64,000 nt of DNA from Prorocentrum cordatum (Eukaryota; Sar; Dinophyceae; Prorocentrales; Prorocentraceae), in NCBI GenBank assembly GCA_963575745.1, contig CAUYUJ010014171.1:486186-550185 (forward strand), read 5' to 3'. The notes beneath the pieces were generated by a model that was not told the origin of the DNA, searched no databases, and saw only the letters and a list, made by a program, of their open reading frames with translations. The position numbers and the translations under genes were made by a program. Within the stretch, counting starts at the first letter, position 1. Each line of letters opens with the position of its first letter. Of this stretch, positions 32,803 through 42,469 are shown piece by piece.

Positions 32803-33609
32803 TTGAGGACGGCGGGGGCGGCTTGCTGCTCGCGCGGCGCCGACGGAGCTGGCTGCGCGGGGGCGCTTGACGATCAAGGCTGCCATGCTCTCACCTGCCA
32901 GCTGGTGGGGGCCGTGGTGACGCGCCACGGGGGCCTCAACCTGAGAGTTTGCGGCCTCGTCCAGCGCTGGCGAGGCGAGAGGCCCCTCTTCGAGCAGAGG
33001 GTGCCGACACGGGACCGCCACCATCCAGGCGACCGCCTCGAACGCGAAAGTATGGATTTGGAGTGCCATGGCGACGACGGCCGGCGCTGGCTCGACGTCT
33101 CCGTGCGCCACCCCGCGTCTGGCACCCGGGCCGAGCTGCGGGTGGCTGCGCGGCGGGACGGGGAGGCCAGCCACTGCGGGGAGCGAGACAAACACTGCCG
33201 CTGCCCTGGCGCCAGACTGGCGCCCGTCGTTCTCGAGGCGGGGGGCCGTCTCGGCGCCGAAGCCTGCTTCTGGCTGCTCGGGCAGGTGCACCTGCTGGTC
33301 GAGGACCAGCAGCCGCGGGAACTGGCGCGGGCTGACAAGGGCCTGTGCTGCGTGCGGCCTGCAGGCCACCACAGCGCGCCAGCTCGGCGCTGGCGACGCC
33401 AGCAGCGCGGCGGCCGCCAGACGGCCCGGACGACGGCGAGCAGAGGGCGCTGCCCAGGGGCCGCTGCTGGCCAGGCGCCGCTGCCGGCCGGGCAGGACGC
33501 CAGTGCTAGGCACGAGAGTTGCAGGCAAGGCCAGGCGGCGGGCGCTGGCGGCTGGCCCACGGACATCCACTACCCCGTCCTCGCGTTCGCCCCGCCGCTC
33601 CCAGGGTAG
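32803..33609 (+). pseudogene. C-terminal nuclease-like domain of a retroelement protein
   Basis: An open frame of 268 codons with no known start. Residues about 84-160 read DLECHGDDGRRWLDVSV, then SHCGERDKHC, then PVVLEAGGRLGAEACFWLL. The pattern 'D...g....DV.v..P....a....E..K...y...l.P.vlE..GR.G..a' is the restriction-endonuclease-like (PD-(D/E)XK) tail I associate with protist non-LTR retroelements. Asp98, Glu127 and Lys130 would be the nuclease residues. The Cys/His-rich start (about 27-50) may be a degenerate zinc finger. Beyond residue 180 the frame becomes Arg/Gln-rich without pattern. No RT was found upstream, so this is a truncated piece. Confidence 0.5.
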
Positions 33610-33728
33610 AGCGCTACTCGAGGCCCAGGCTGTCGCACCCCCTCCCCCCGGGAACGCCCGCCGTTTGGGCTTGGACTAGGCTCCCAGAGGGGTCCACCAG
33701 CTCCCAGCCGAGCTTCGCGCGGACGGAC

Positions 33729-33766
33729 TTGGCTCAAGCCAGGTTGGCTCAAGGTCCTGGCTCAAG
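33729..33766 (+). other. Three stacked spliced-leader relics
   Basis: TTGGCTCAAG lies at 33729-33738 and 33744-33753, and CTGGCTCAAG at 33757-33766. These are the last ten bases of the dinoflagellate spliced leader. The middle copy is preceded by GCCAGG, close to GCCATT of the leader. Stacked, truncated leaders upstream of a start codon are the known mark of trans-spliced mRNAs that were reverse transcribed and reinserted several times. The following ATG is at 33864. Confidence 0.75.
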
Positions 33767-33863
33767 GAGTGTTCCGCTCGAGACTTCTCCACCGCTTATG
33801 CCTCGGCCTCTCGGTGACTCTTCCACTTGCATCCTCCTTTGCATTTCATAACTTCTCCTCGCC

Positions 33864-34905
33864 ATGGCGGACGCCCGGAACGAGGCCCGGCAGCAGGAGA
33901 TCCTCCAGAACACGCGGGGGACCAGGTGTCTCCAGGGTGTGGTGACGACGATTGAGCAGGGAACCAGCGAGCTGGTGACAATGATTCAGGTCATCGCCGA
34001 CATGACTAGCAGCATGGCGACGCTAAACATGCAGCTGGACGCGCAGATGACCCGCAGGGACCACATGCTTACCGAGTTCCGTACGCTCGAGCGGAAAGCC
34101 CAGCAGTCCGTCAACCTCGCCAACAAAGCCGCTATGCTGGCCAGGCTTGACGGCAAGATGCAGATGATCGAAACGGCGTTGAAGTACCCTATGAAGCACG
34201 ACATCATGACGAATTGGCACTCCAGGAAGAAGATCGAGCATCACATATTTTACAGCAAGCTCCGCGTGGACCCGGAGGCCCCGCCAGAACTCCCCACCGA
34301 GGTACCCCTGAATCCTACGGCGAACCGCGGATGTTTGGCCCAGAACATGCTCGCGACCTTTCTCGTGCCGGCGAAGTCTGGGGACATCCAGATCGCACCC
34401 TCGATGCAAGCTTCCGGCCAAACCACCGACATCGTTGCGGACTCACGCAACGGCGTGTCGCACACGGGGCTTCTCTACGTGGGTTCCGTTATACCGCGCG
34501 CTACCCTGCGCCTCGACCTGACCACGCGGCTTCGCAGAGTACTTGCTGAAGAATCTCGATGAGGGCGGCTACCCCTACGCTGAGCGCGTCTATTCCATCG
34601 GGTACGCTGTGGACCCGGAGATGGCGCTCCACAGCAAGGTGAAGCTCTGCTCCAATGCCCTCAACGTCGATACGGTGAGGCAGGCTCTCACGGAGAGGTC
34701 GGACCAGGAGAAGACGTACGAGCGGCCGGTCGGCAACACCATCGCCGTGGACAGCGAACGCTCCAGCGGTCGCGAGGAGCTCTTCCAGTTCAACTTCGTC
34801 GGCAAGGAGCTCAGCAGCGACCGCGACACCACTTCCCACCAGGACGTCGTTCTTCAGTTCAGCATGGCAGGATCGCTGGAGAAGTGCGGTTCCCCCTCCC
34901 AGAAC
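33864..34905 (+). pseudogene. Unrecognised soluble protein behind spliced-leader relics
   Basis: ATG in a good context (CGCCATGGCGG) about 100 bp after the leader relics. The first frame (232 codons, to 34562) begins with a Met/Gln-rich helical region (residues about 1-120, coiled-coil-like). A mixed domain follows (HDIMTNWHSRKKIEHHIFYS ... LPTEVPLNPTANRGC ... HTGLLYVGSVIPRATLRLD). Near 34520-34540 sense passes to another frame, which continues FAEYLLKNLDEGGYPYAERV and remains protein-like to about 34905. One frameshift, or a tiny intron I cannot define, separates the halves. No domain is recognised. The relics argue for a processed cDNA copy; it might instead be the first ORF of the retroelement downstream. 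Confidence 0.5.
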
Positions 34906-35918
34906 CACGCAACCTCGCACCACACGACTCTGAACCCGACCCGAATCCCCATCCCAACTCGAGTTCATGTACCCACTTGCAGCCCCCTTCTCACACATAC
35001 CCACCAACCCAATCTTCGGGAGTATGGGGAGGGGGCTCATTCTTTCGGGAACGATCAGGAACACAAGGATGAGGATAAGGCGCAAGAAGAAGGACAGGAG
35101 TTTCGTGCACCTTTTCGCCAGGCGCCTGCACAAGACCCCCTCCGACCCCACCTCGGCCCCCACGGCTTCGCCATCGACTGCGTCCACGCTCTGCTCCACC
35201 ATGACGAGTCCCGGCGGGAGGAGGACCACAACAGGGGCATCGCCACGACGCTGGGGACGGACTTTGGGTCGCTGATCACGGACTTCTTGATGCTGGCCTC
35301 GGACTTCTCTTCGCTGAAGGCGGTCTCCGTGGCACTGCCCGCGGACCACCTGCGCATCAGCACCGACGCCAGCACCCATCAGACTCAACGCGACACGCGC
35401 ATTGGCGCCCAGCAGCGCCACCACGATGACCACGGAAACAATCAGCAGCATCATCGCGATCAACAGCTCAGCAGTGCTCACCAACGCTATCGCGAAAATG
35501 CCTCATACTACGGCCAATCCGACCACGTGCACTCCCTCCACCCCCACGACTACGACGACCTCCACGACCACGACCACGCCAGCACCCACGACAGCAGGGA
35601 CGGCAGCACCGACGCCAGCATTGACGCCAGCCACGACACCGGCATGGACATCAGCAGTGACGTCAGCACCCACGTCAGCACCCCCGACGGCAGCGACGGC
35701 AGCACCAGCGGCAGCACACACACACACGCACACACACCCTACCTAGCACACAGCACCAGGCTGACCACCACGGCGCTGCTCAGGACGACGCCCGCCGCAG
35801 TAGAATCTGCGAGGCCACTGGGAATGGGGATCTACTACTGAGCCGTGTCGCTTGGCTTGGTGGGAGGAGGCTGCTCCGCGCCGTCTTCACGGCATCTCGA
35901 CCTAATTTCTTCGGTGCA
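34906..35918 (+). other. His/Asp/Thr-rich open region of uncertain status
   Basis: The plus frame that serves the second half of the upstream protein stays open to 35841, but its translation turns into His/Pro/Thr-rich and then Asp/Ser/His-rich repeats (35390-35740, from degenerate ACGACC/CAGCACC units). The minus strand is open as well, with hydrophobic Val-rich translations. An (AC)n run lies at 35716-35738. Coding status cannot be decided by eye. Confidence 0.35.
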
Positions 35919-37064
35919 GTGGGATACGGCCTTGACGACCCGCTGATGAGCTCCTGGTGCACGCACGGTGGGGGAAATGCCTTTGCACCTGCGGACACCC
36001 CCTGCACGCGCGCTCACCACCCCACTCTTCAGGCGCACTGGAGCCGCGTGTACCCCTTCCTACGCTCCCTCATCTCTGCGGAGAGAACGGCCCAAAACCA
36101 CATGGGACGAAGCAGGGAGGACAGAGTGGAGTGGATGAGGCATATGCTCCAAGGAGGCCGTCAACCAATCACCCTGACCCAGGAGGGCAGTGTCTGCTGC
36201 CTTGGGGAGTGGCTCACCTTGCTGCTCGCCAGCTCCCAACACTTGCGCCGGTTGCATGACTCGCTGGCGCAAGTGGCGCTCCCTGCGCACCCTGGCGGCA
36301 GCGCAAATGCCGACGGAAACAACCGCGCGGTCCAAGAGCACGACCAGGCTGAGACCACCATCGAAAACCGCAACACGGTCCAAGAGAACGTCCAGGACAT
36401 CCACCACGACACCCACGACGGTCAAGAGGACGCGGACGACAACATCGACGTCCATCACGACTCCCACGAGGACCTGGACGTCCACCACAGCATGCACCAC
36501 GACGTCCACGTCGACCAGAAGGATATAAGCGACCACACCATCCACCACAACATCCACGACGACCAGGGGCAGGCCTGTGGGAACCAGCAGCAGCAGTGCC
36601 CCAAGCCGCACGACGGCGAGCAACAGCTCGAGGAGCAGCACGACGACAGCCGACAGCAGCAGGGCCCTCAATTGCACGATTGCGATCCTTATACCGTGGC
36701 TACGGATACGTTTCTGGCGCCCGCGGTGCCGCCCCAGGCGCTGCCCAGGCGCGCCGAGCTGTTCCGCGCCAACTCCAACACGGACGCTCCCACCTCTGGC
36801 CTCTGCCGGCGGCAATTGCCTGGGCCGAGCCCGGGACTATTGCGGAGAACTTCGGCCACAACCCCCAGCCGCGGAAGCATGCAGCTCTTCGTGAAGACGC
36901 TCACGGGGAAGACGATCACAATCGAGGTTGTGACCGCTGATACGATCCGCAGAGTGAAGGAGACGGCCCAGGACAAGCAAGGCATCCCTCCGGCTCAGCA
37001 ACGCCTGATCTTCGCGGGGAAGCAATTGGACGACAGCCAAACGCTCTCGGACTACAACATCCAG
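35919..37064 (+). CDS. His/Asp/Gln-rich protein fused to ubiquitin residues 1-62
   Basis: An open frame whose first ATG gives [14 protein letters not shown]. Residues about 30-130 look like a folded domain ([20 protein letters not shown] ... [20 protein letters not shown]). Residues about 140-260 are a His/Asp/Gln-rich low-complexity stretch. From codon 321 (36879) it continues without a break into ubiquitin: [17 protein letters not shown], then [18 protein letters not shown], ending SDYNIQ at 37064, exactly residue 62. Lys6, 11, 27, 33 and 48 and Ile44 are kept; Lys29 is Thr. The rest of ubiquitin follows after a 736-bp insertion. The frame stays open into the insertion to 37208. Ubiquitin inside a fusion normally acts as a cleavage signal for deubiquitinating enzymes after Gly76. 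Confidence 0.7.
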
Positions 37065-37800
37065 ACCGTCGGGGAGGCGGGCGGCCATAAGCGTCGCGGG
37101 AGCACCTGTCTACAAATACCTCCTGGCCGTGGCTCGCTTGCCTCGCTCCACTTTGTGCCCTGGCGCCACGAGCATTCGGCATTCCACGACAGCTGCCGTT
37201 CGGGCTAACCATCCGGACTGTCAGCCTAATTAGTTGCATCAGGGTCCAGGTCGACCCCCCGACATTTCAGGGCCAAAGTGTCGATCAGCACCTGCCCCCG
37301 GTTGTTCAGGGCCACAGTCAGGCTGCGGTGGGCCCCGGTGCTTGCATGCGGTTCGCAGTCGCTGTCCATAAGAGGCAGCCGCCGACGCTCGGTAACGGGC
37401 TTCCAAGGCAGCGTAAGGCAGCGTATACAACATCCAGACCGTCCGGGAGGCGGGCGGCCATAAGCGTCGCGGGAGCACCTGTCTACAAATACCTCCTGGC
37501 CGTGGCTCGCTTGCCTCGCTCCACTTTGTGCCCTGGCGCAACGAGCATTCGGCATTCCACGGCAGCTGCCGTTCGGGCTAACCATCCGGACTGTCAGCCT
37601 AATTAGTTGCATCTGGGTCCAGGTCGACCCCCCCGACACTTCAGGGCCAAAGTGTCGATCAGCACCTGCCCCCGGATGTTCAGGGCCACAGTCAGGCTGC
37701 GGTGGGCCCCGGTGCTTGCATGCGGTTCGCAGTCGCTGTCCATAAGAGGCAGCCGCGACGCTCGGTAACGGGCTTTCAAGGCAGCGTATACAACATCCAG
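37065..37800 (+). repeat. 736-bp insertion in the ubiquitin codons, two tandem units, intron or introner-like
   Basis: TACAACATCCAG occurs at 37053, 37426 and 37789, bounding two tandem units of 373 and 363 bp that are almost identical (the first has a duplicated GGCAGCGTA near its end). Removing everything between the first and last copy of the 12-mer restores a 76-codon ubiquitin exactly. The unit has stops in the ubiquitin frame, and 736 is not a multiple of 3. It could be an intron with non-canonical borders and flanking direct repeats, as in dinoflagellate introners, or a dead insertion with later tandem duplication. No GT lies precisely at the border; the first is three bases in. Confidence 0.75.
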
Positions 37801-38264
37801 AAACACACCACCCTGCACATGGTACTGCGCCTGATAGGGGGAGGCCCGGCCAGCTTACTTACGGCGCTACATTCCTGCCAACGCAGCGCGTGCCCGCTCT
37901 TCGGTGCCACGGCTCCGGGAGGGGGCAGATGCCCATCCTGTAACATGGACCGACAACTGCAGACTCCAGTGACGCCACCACCTGGACATGGTGCAGGCGC
38001 TGTGCCACCACGAGACGCCGCAGCGTCTGCTCCACATGCAACCCCTCCTGGACTACCAGGCCCTCCCCCACGGCGCCCGCCGCTTCACCGACCCACTGAC
38101 GCCACCAATACGCAACCAGAAGCTTCGACCAGGGATGGGGCGATGGACGAAGTACTCGCCGAGCTGATCGATCAAGAGATCTTGGCCCACGAGGACTACG
38201 CTGTCACAAACGCACGCGAGCACCCCGACAACCGCCCCCCGATCACAGTGGACGCCCTCCGCAC
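37801..38264 (+). CDS. Ubiquitin residues 63-76 and start of the following protein
   Basis: The frame resumes with KHTTLHMVLRLIGG (37801-37842), residues 63-76 of ubiquitin with Arg74 replaced by Ile and the Gly-Gly end intact. It then runs directly into GPASLLTALHS and a Cys-containing, Pro-rich segment. Cleavage after Gly76 by host deubiquitinases would free the downstream protein with an N-terminal Gly. The Pro-rich continuation (38000-38260) leads towards the ORF1-like region, which is in another frame. The open frame continues upstream into the insertion, but that part is not ubiquitin. Confidence 0.65.
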
Positions 38265-40280
38265 ATGGCCATCTTTGACCCCAGTTCTCCACTGCCTCGC
38301 CTACGACCCCGCTGCGACAGACCCATGGGCACTGGTTGGCATTCCGAAATACGAAGGCCCACCCCCACGACAGAAATGCTTTTACGACGAGTGGACCTCG
38401 CCCCTACCCTCACATCGGTTTGCCAGCACCCCGGACGCCACCTCCAGGAATCGACAGAGGCCAGACATTTCTTGGACCGATTGGACGCCGCAGGAAAGCA
38501 ATGAATTGCCGATCTTTCCCACATACTCCGGGAGAAACGTAAATGGACGACCGCCCAGAGCCCGCGCTGGCTCGAAATCGGCACCCCTCTACTCCAATAT
38601 CTACGCGACCGGGCGACCGCTGCGGCACGTTCCACCACCCTCCTCCTTCGCATGTCCAACCTCCAAGAGATAGATTTTACATGTTCCACCCTGGCGCTCC
38701 CACCCTTCGCTGGTCGACAACGGTGCGAGGCGCCGACGAAAAGCGATGCGACCATTCGCACCGCATTGCAGCAGGTATGCGGCGAGGAGCTCTATATGTG
38801 GGCTCCGCTGGACGCCGCTGCCATGACACGACTCACACGCGGCTTCAAGGCCTTTGCAACCACGGCGACCTCCACTACGACCTTGCACCTACTCGTACCG
38901 CACGACGTCTACCCAGGATGCGCTTCTCCAGCAGAGGTCCGGGACATTTGGGGCCACGAGCTCATGGGGGACCAATGGGAGCTCATATTGTCGCAGGTCG
39001 AGTTTCTCCGCCAGCCTGTCAGATGTGCATTCCCTGGCCAATCTTGCCCACTCCACCGCGTCAACTCCATCGCGATGTTCACTCTTTCGACATGCAGCAC
39101 CACCTCACCACCAGCTACGATCAGTTGGCGACCCTCACTGCTGGAGGAACGCTCCGGCCCGGCAATCATCGTGGACTTTCACGGCGCGGAGGAGTTGAGC
39201 GTCCATGGCGTGCTCAGGAATCTGGCGCTCCCTGGCTTGATTCGTTGGGATGGCCCGCGGCGCAGTCTTGGCGGCGAGGGCCTGGTACAGCGGCTCTACT
39301 TCGCTGGGTCCTTTGATGAGCGCTACGTCACGGACTTGGACATGCGACTATATGTGGACCACTTGAAGAACCAGGACCCATTAAGCAAGGCACTTATCGG
39401 GCGACGTGCGCTGTGCGCAGATCGCACGGCCATGGCGGTTGACATGGGGTCGCCGACGTCACTACTTGTGGCCATGAGCGACTGGATGGACGAGGTGGTG
39501 CTCTTCTCGGCACGTCGGGCATTGCCCGCGACAACGTGGTCGGTGGAACATTGGGCCCAGGAGCTCAGCGACCAGAACACGGTCACCCCGCAGGATGCTA
39601 TCACGAGGGCGCGGCACCGCCCATCGATCTTGGGCGGCCGAACGTGGGTGAAACCGCATGCCCTGCCATTCGCACGACGCCGGGCAGTTGCACGCGCAGC
39701 TCCCGCGCCGGTCACTGCGGCAAAAGCGCGCCGCATCTCTCTATCCACTGCAATCATCGTATCGGATGCCCCCTCGGGTCACCTGGGCTCCCTCCCCGAC
39801 CGCCGCACGGTGCAGATCTCGGCGCTCACCTGCACGCCCTGGCAGATGCAGCACGAAGGAGGGCGTCTTCGACCTCGCTGTTGGCGCAGCGAGAATACAC
39901 GCCTCATTGCGGTCCAGTGCGGCACGATTGACGACCTGAATCAGCTCTACAGTTTCGTGCACAATGCCAGCATGGAGACCGACGGCATGCCGTGCTTGGT
40001 CGAAGTCGAGAATCTGCACCACGACGCCCCTCCAGCACCCCCCAACCCAACCTGCGCTGCCGGTCCATCCCCGGCGCCCCCCCTCGAGGTGGCAGGGCGG
40101 CGCGCTCGGGGCCTGACGCGGCTGCCGCTGTGCATCCGAATTCGTGCGTTTCTCCCGCCGCACTTGCATGGCCACTCCCGCCGCGCGCACCGCACCTCTG
40201 CGATCCCACGTCCTCCCGCCTACCCCCCCCCCCCTGGCCCCGCCAGCAGAGCCTCCACCTCCCCCGGAAACTCCCGGTAG
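38265..40280 (+). pseudogene. LINE ORF1-like protein
   Basis: One frame carries sense from 38265 to 40280, broken only by a TGA at about 38502 where neighbouring residues (AAGKQ / IADLSHILREKRKW) read through smoothly. The ATG at 38652 starts the longest open part (542 codons). The protein has a mixed alpha/beta region (LHLLVPHDVYPGC ... VRDIWGHELMGDQWELIL) that could be an RRM-like or nucleic-acid-binding domain. A second region (GLVQRLYFAGSFDERYVTDL ...) follows, then a Pro-rich tail with Arg patches. Between about 39040 and 39180 the translation loses sense briefly. ORF1 is inferred from position just before the endonuclease/RT; I do not recognise the fold. Confidence 0.5.
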
Positions 40281-40847
40281 AGCCCATGCTCGACTCAACG
40301 CGACCTCAAGCGACAACAGGCCCCACATTCCAGTTATTCCCAAGGGCAACTTGCCCAGCACCCCCCCCCAGCCGCCAGTGCAGGACGACCCAGCGGCGAC
40401 CCTGCAGTGCCCTGCCAGACCAGACGACATTCCAACGATCTGTGAAGCGCCCTCGTCTCCAGTAGGCCTCGCGCGACCCCCGACCCGGCGCCCCCGAGCC
40501 GATCGACCCGACCTCCGAGGACCCGACACAATGCGCAACGATCACTGACCAACAGACCGACCGCTCCTGCACTGACCCAGAATGCCACGGGGCCCCGGCG
40601 CGCCCCGCCACTTTCCCCCCCCCCCCAACGCGCCCCATCATCTTGCCGCCCCCGCCGCCGCCAACGCTGGGTCGAGGGCTCCAGCGAGCCCCGCCGCCTC
40701 CCCGACCCCCCCCAACCCGCGCCCCGCCACTGCTCCAACCCCTGCGCACACGACGCAGACAAACTCTACGAAAAGACCGAGACCCCACAACGCCCCCCCC
40801 GATCTTCCTACGCCTCCCCCTCCGACACTCCCACCAGCCGACTTCCC
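40281..40847 (+). other. Pro-rich linker between ORF1-like and endonuclease regions
   Basis: CCC-rich sequence open in several plus frames, with Pro/Thr/Ala-rich translations and homopolymer C runs at about 40224 and 40615. It probably codes for a flexible linker or an ORF1/ORF2 junction. No motif. Confidence 0.4.
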
Positions 40848-41560
40848 ATGCGCAGTAGGCTACCGAGGCGCTTATTGGAACTCCCAGGCCCTCTTCGACA
40901 CTTCGCAACCGACCCCAGCGCTCAGCAGGACAAGCAACCGCATGCATGGAATCTGCTACAACAGCACGACTTCATTGGATTGGGTGAGATTCGCATCGCA
41001 CTCGGCCATGTGACGGCGGCCACGCTACCAGCGCATACTCGTGCCTTCTGGTCGCACCATCGCACTCGACGGACTGCGGGCAGTGGCCTCGTCCTGACGA
41101 ACCACTTCCTCCGCTCGTTCAACCCGGTACGGGACGAGGACTGGGTTGAAATTTCTCGAGGCCGCCTGGCGACCGACCTTATCACTGCGGGGACCCAGCG
41201 GGGCGCTGGACATCGTCGTGGCGTACTTTCACGCTGGTCACGGCGAAGCAGAGGCTCGACGACAGCTCATCCAGGACCTCGCGAACCAGGTCGCCGATGC
41301 GGACTCGACGCTCACCCTCCTCATGGGAGATTGAAACTTCGTGACGCATGCGGAGGACCGCTGGCGCAAGCAATCGGGGCAATGGACTGGCGCCGCTGAG
41401 CACAGAGAGGCGGGATATTGGGATAACCACATGGCATGCCAGCACGGCTTCCACGAGCTGCGCCAACCACTTCCTACATGCGAGTCCGGACGTGCTCTTT
41501 CACGTGCCGACTGCCTCTACCCCAACCACCATTGTTCCGACCAGCTGGGCCGACATTACT
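40848..41560 (+). pseudogene. LINE APE-type endonuclease
   Basis: Frame 40848-41160 reads WNLLQQHDFIGLGEIRIA, with 'GLGE' where APE domains have 'l.ET', then HHRTRRTAGSGLVLTNHFL and VEISRGR. After a shift near 41160 another frame gives LDIVVAYFHAGHGEAEARRQ, then LTLLMGD, a TGA, and NFVTHAEDR. The family motif is 'GDfN' or 'GDwN', so the TGA at 41332-41334 most likely replaced Trp. This matches the domain that nicks target DNA for LINE integration. The copy is inactivated by the shift and the stop. Confidence 0.75.
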
Positions 41561-42469
41561 CCGCAACCGCTCTCCCGCGCACGCCCCTCTCGCAACATAG
41601 ACCCGCATTATTCCCCCGTCTTGTCAAGCCGCAAGCCCACGTAACAGGAGGCCACTTCCCCACTGGGCCCCTCAGCCATCCCGACTGGCGCCGCCGCCTG
41701 GCCCTTGCGCGCGCGGCGACATTGCGCGATGACCGCGACCGGCAGAACCCCCTCCGCAGGCTTAGGATATTGAAGCACTGCATGACACGAGTAGCTACGA
41801 AGATGCACCACGAAGGACTCGACGCCCCTTCCGACGACCCGCACGATCACCTAGGCTGGACAATGGCGTACATGCGAGCAGCGGAACGTATGTCCGTACC
41901 AGCGATGCAGCGGTGCTTGAATGTTTGCCCCCACCACGTTACGATGTTACGATATCCCCCGGCGCCGACCCGAATGCTCGTCTCCCGCCGCGGCTACAAG
42001 CAGTCCGACAGTATGCGATGGACCTGGCCCACAACGCCGTCACGACAGACTTTGTAGCCTTACAACGACAGGAGGCCGATATCAACCCCAGGGATTACCG
42101 GCAGCAGAAATCCCACATCCTCACGAAGCTCCGCCGCCTGCAGCCAGGATGCGTCACCGCCATCGGCGCAATCCAAACCCCAGACGGCAATCTAGCACAC
42201 ACGCCCCACGACATCGCGCAGGAGCTCGGCAAACAGTGGAGCCGGATCTTCATGCGACAACCTGTCAACCCGCACATTTTAGAGCGCTGGGTTGCGCCCC
42301 CCCAGCCTTCCTGCCGACCCCCGCCCCAACGCCGACGGGAGACGTCGCCCCGCTCTGCCACTGCAAACCTGTAACCCACCGACCCACGACCACGACCGCG
42401 CCCTGGCCGCCCACGTCGCCACCGCGCCCGTCCACCTCTTGACGTATCCCCAGACAAGTGGGCACTAAG

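Noticed and set aside
34501-35484. Minus-strand frame with two hydrophobic stretches, suggesting a membrane protein
   Set aside because: It overlaps a plus-strand frame with better protein-like sequence, and the hydrophobic Val/Ile runs are the reverse of ACGACC-type repeats.
36060-36815. Minus-strand Val-rich frame of 251 codons
   Set aside because: Antisense shadow of the His/Asp-rich ORF that is in frame with ubiquitin.
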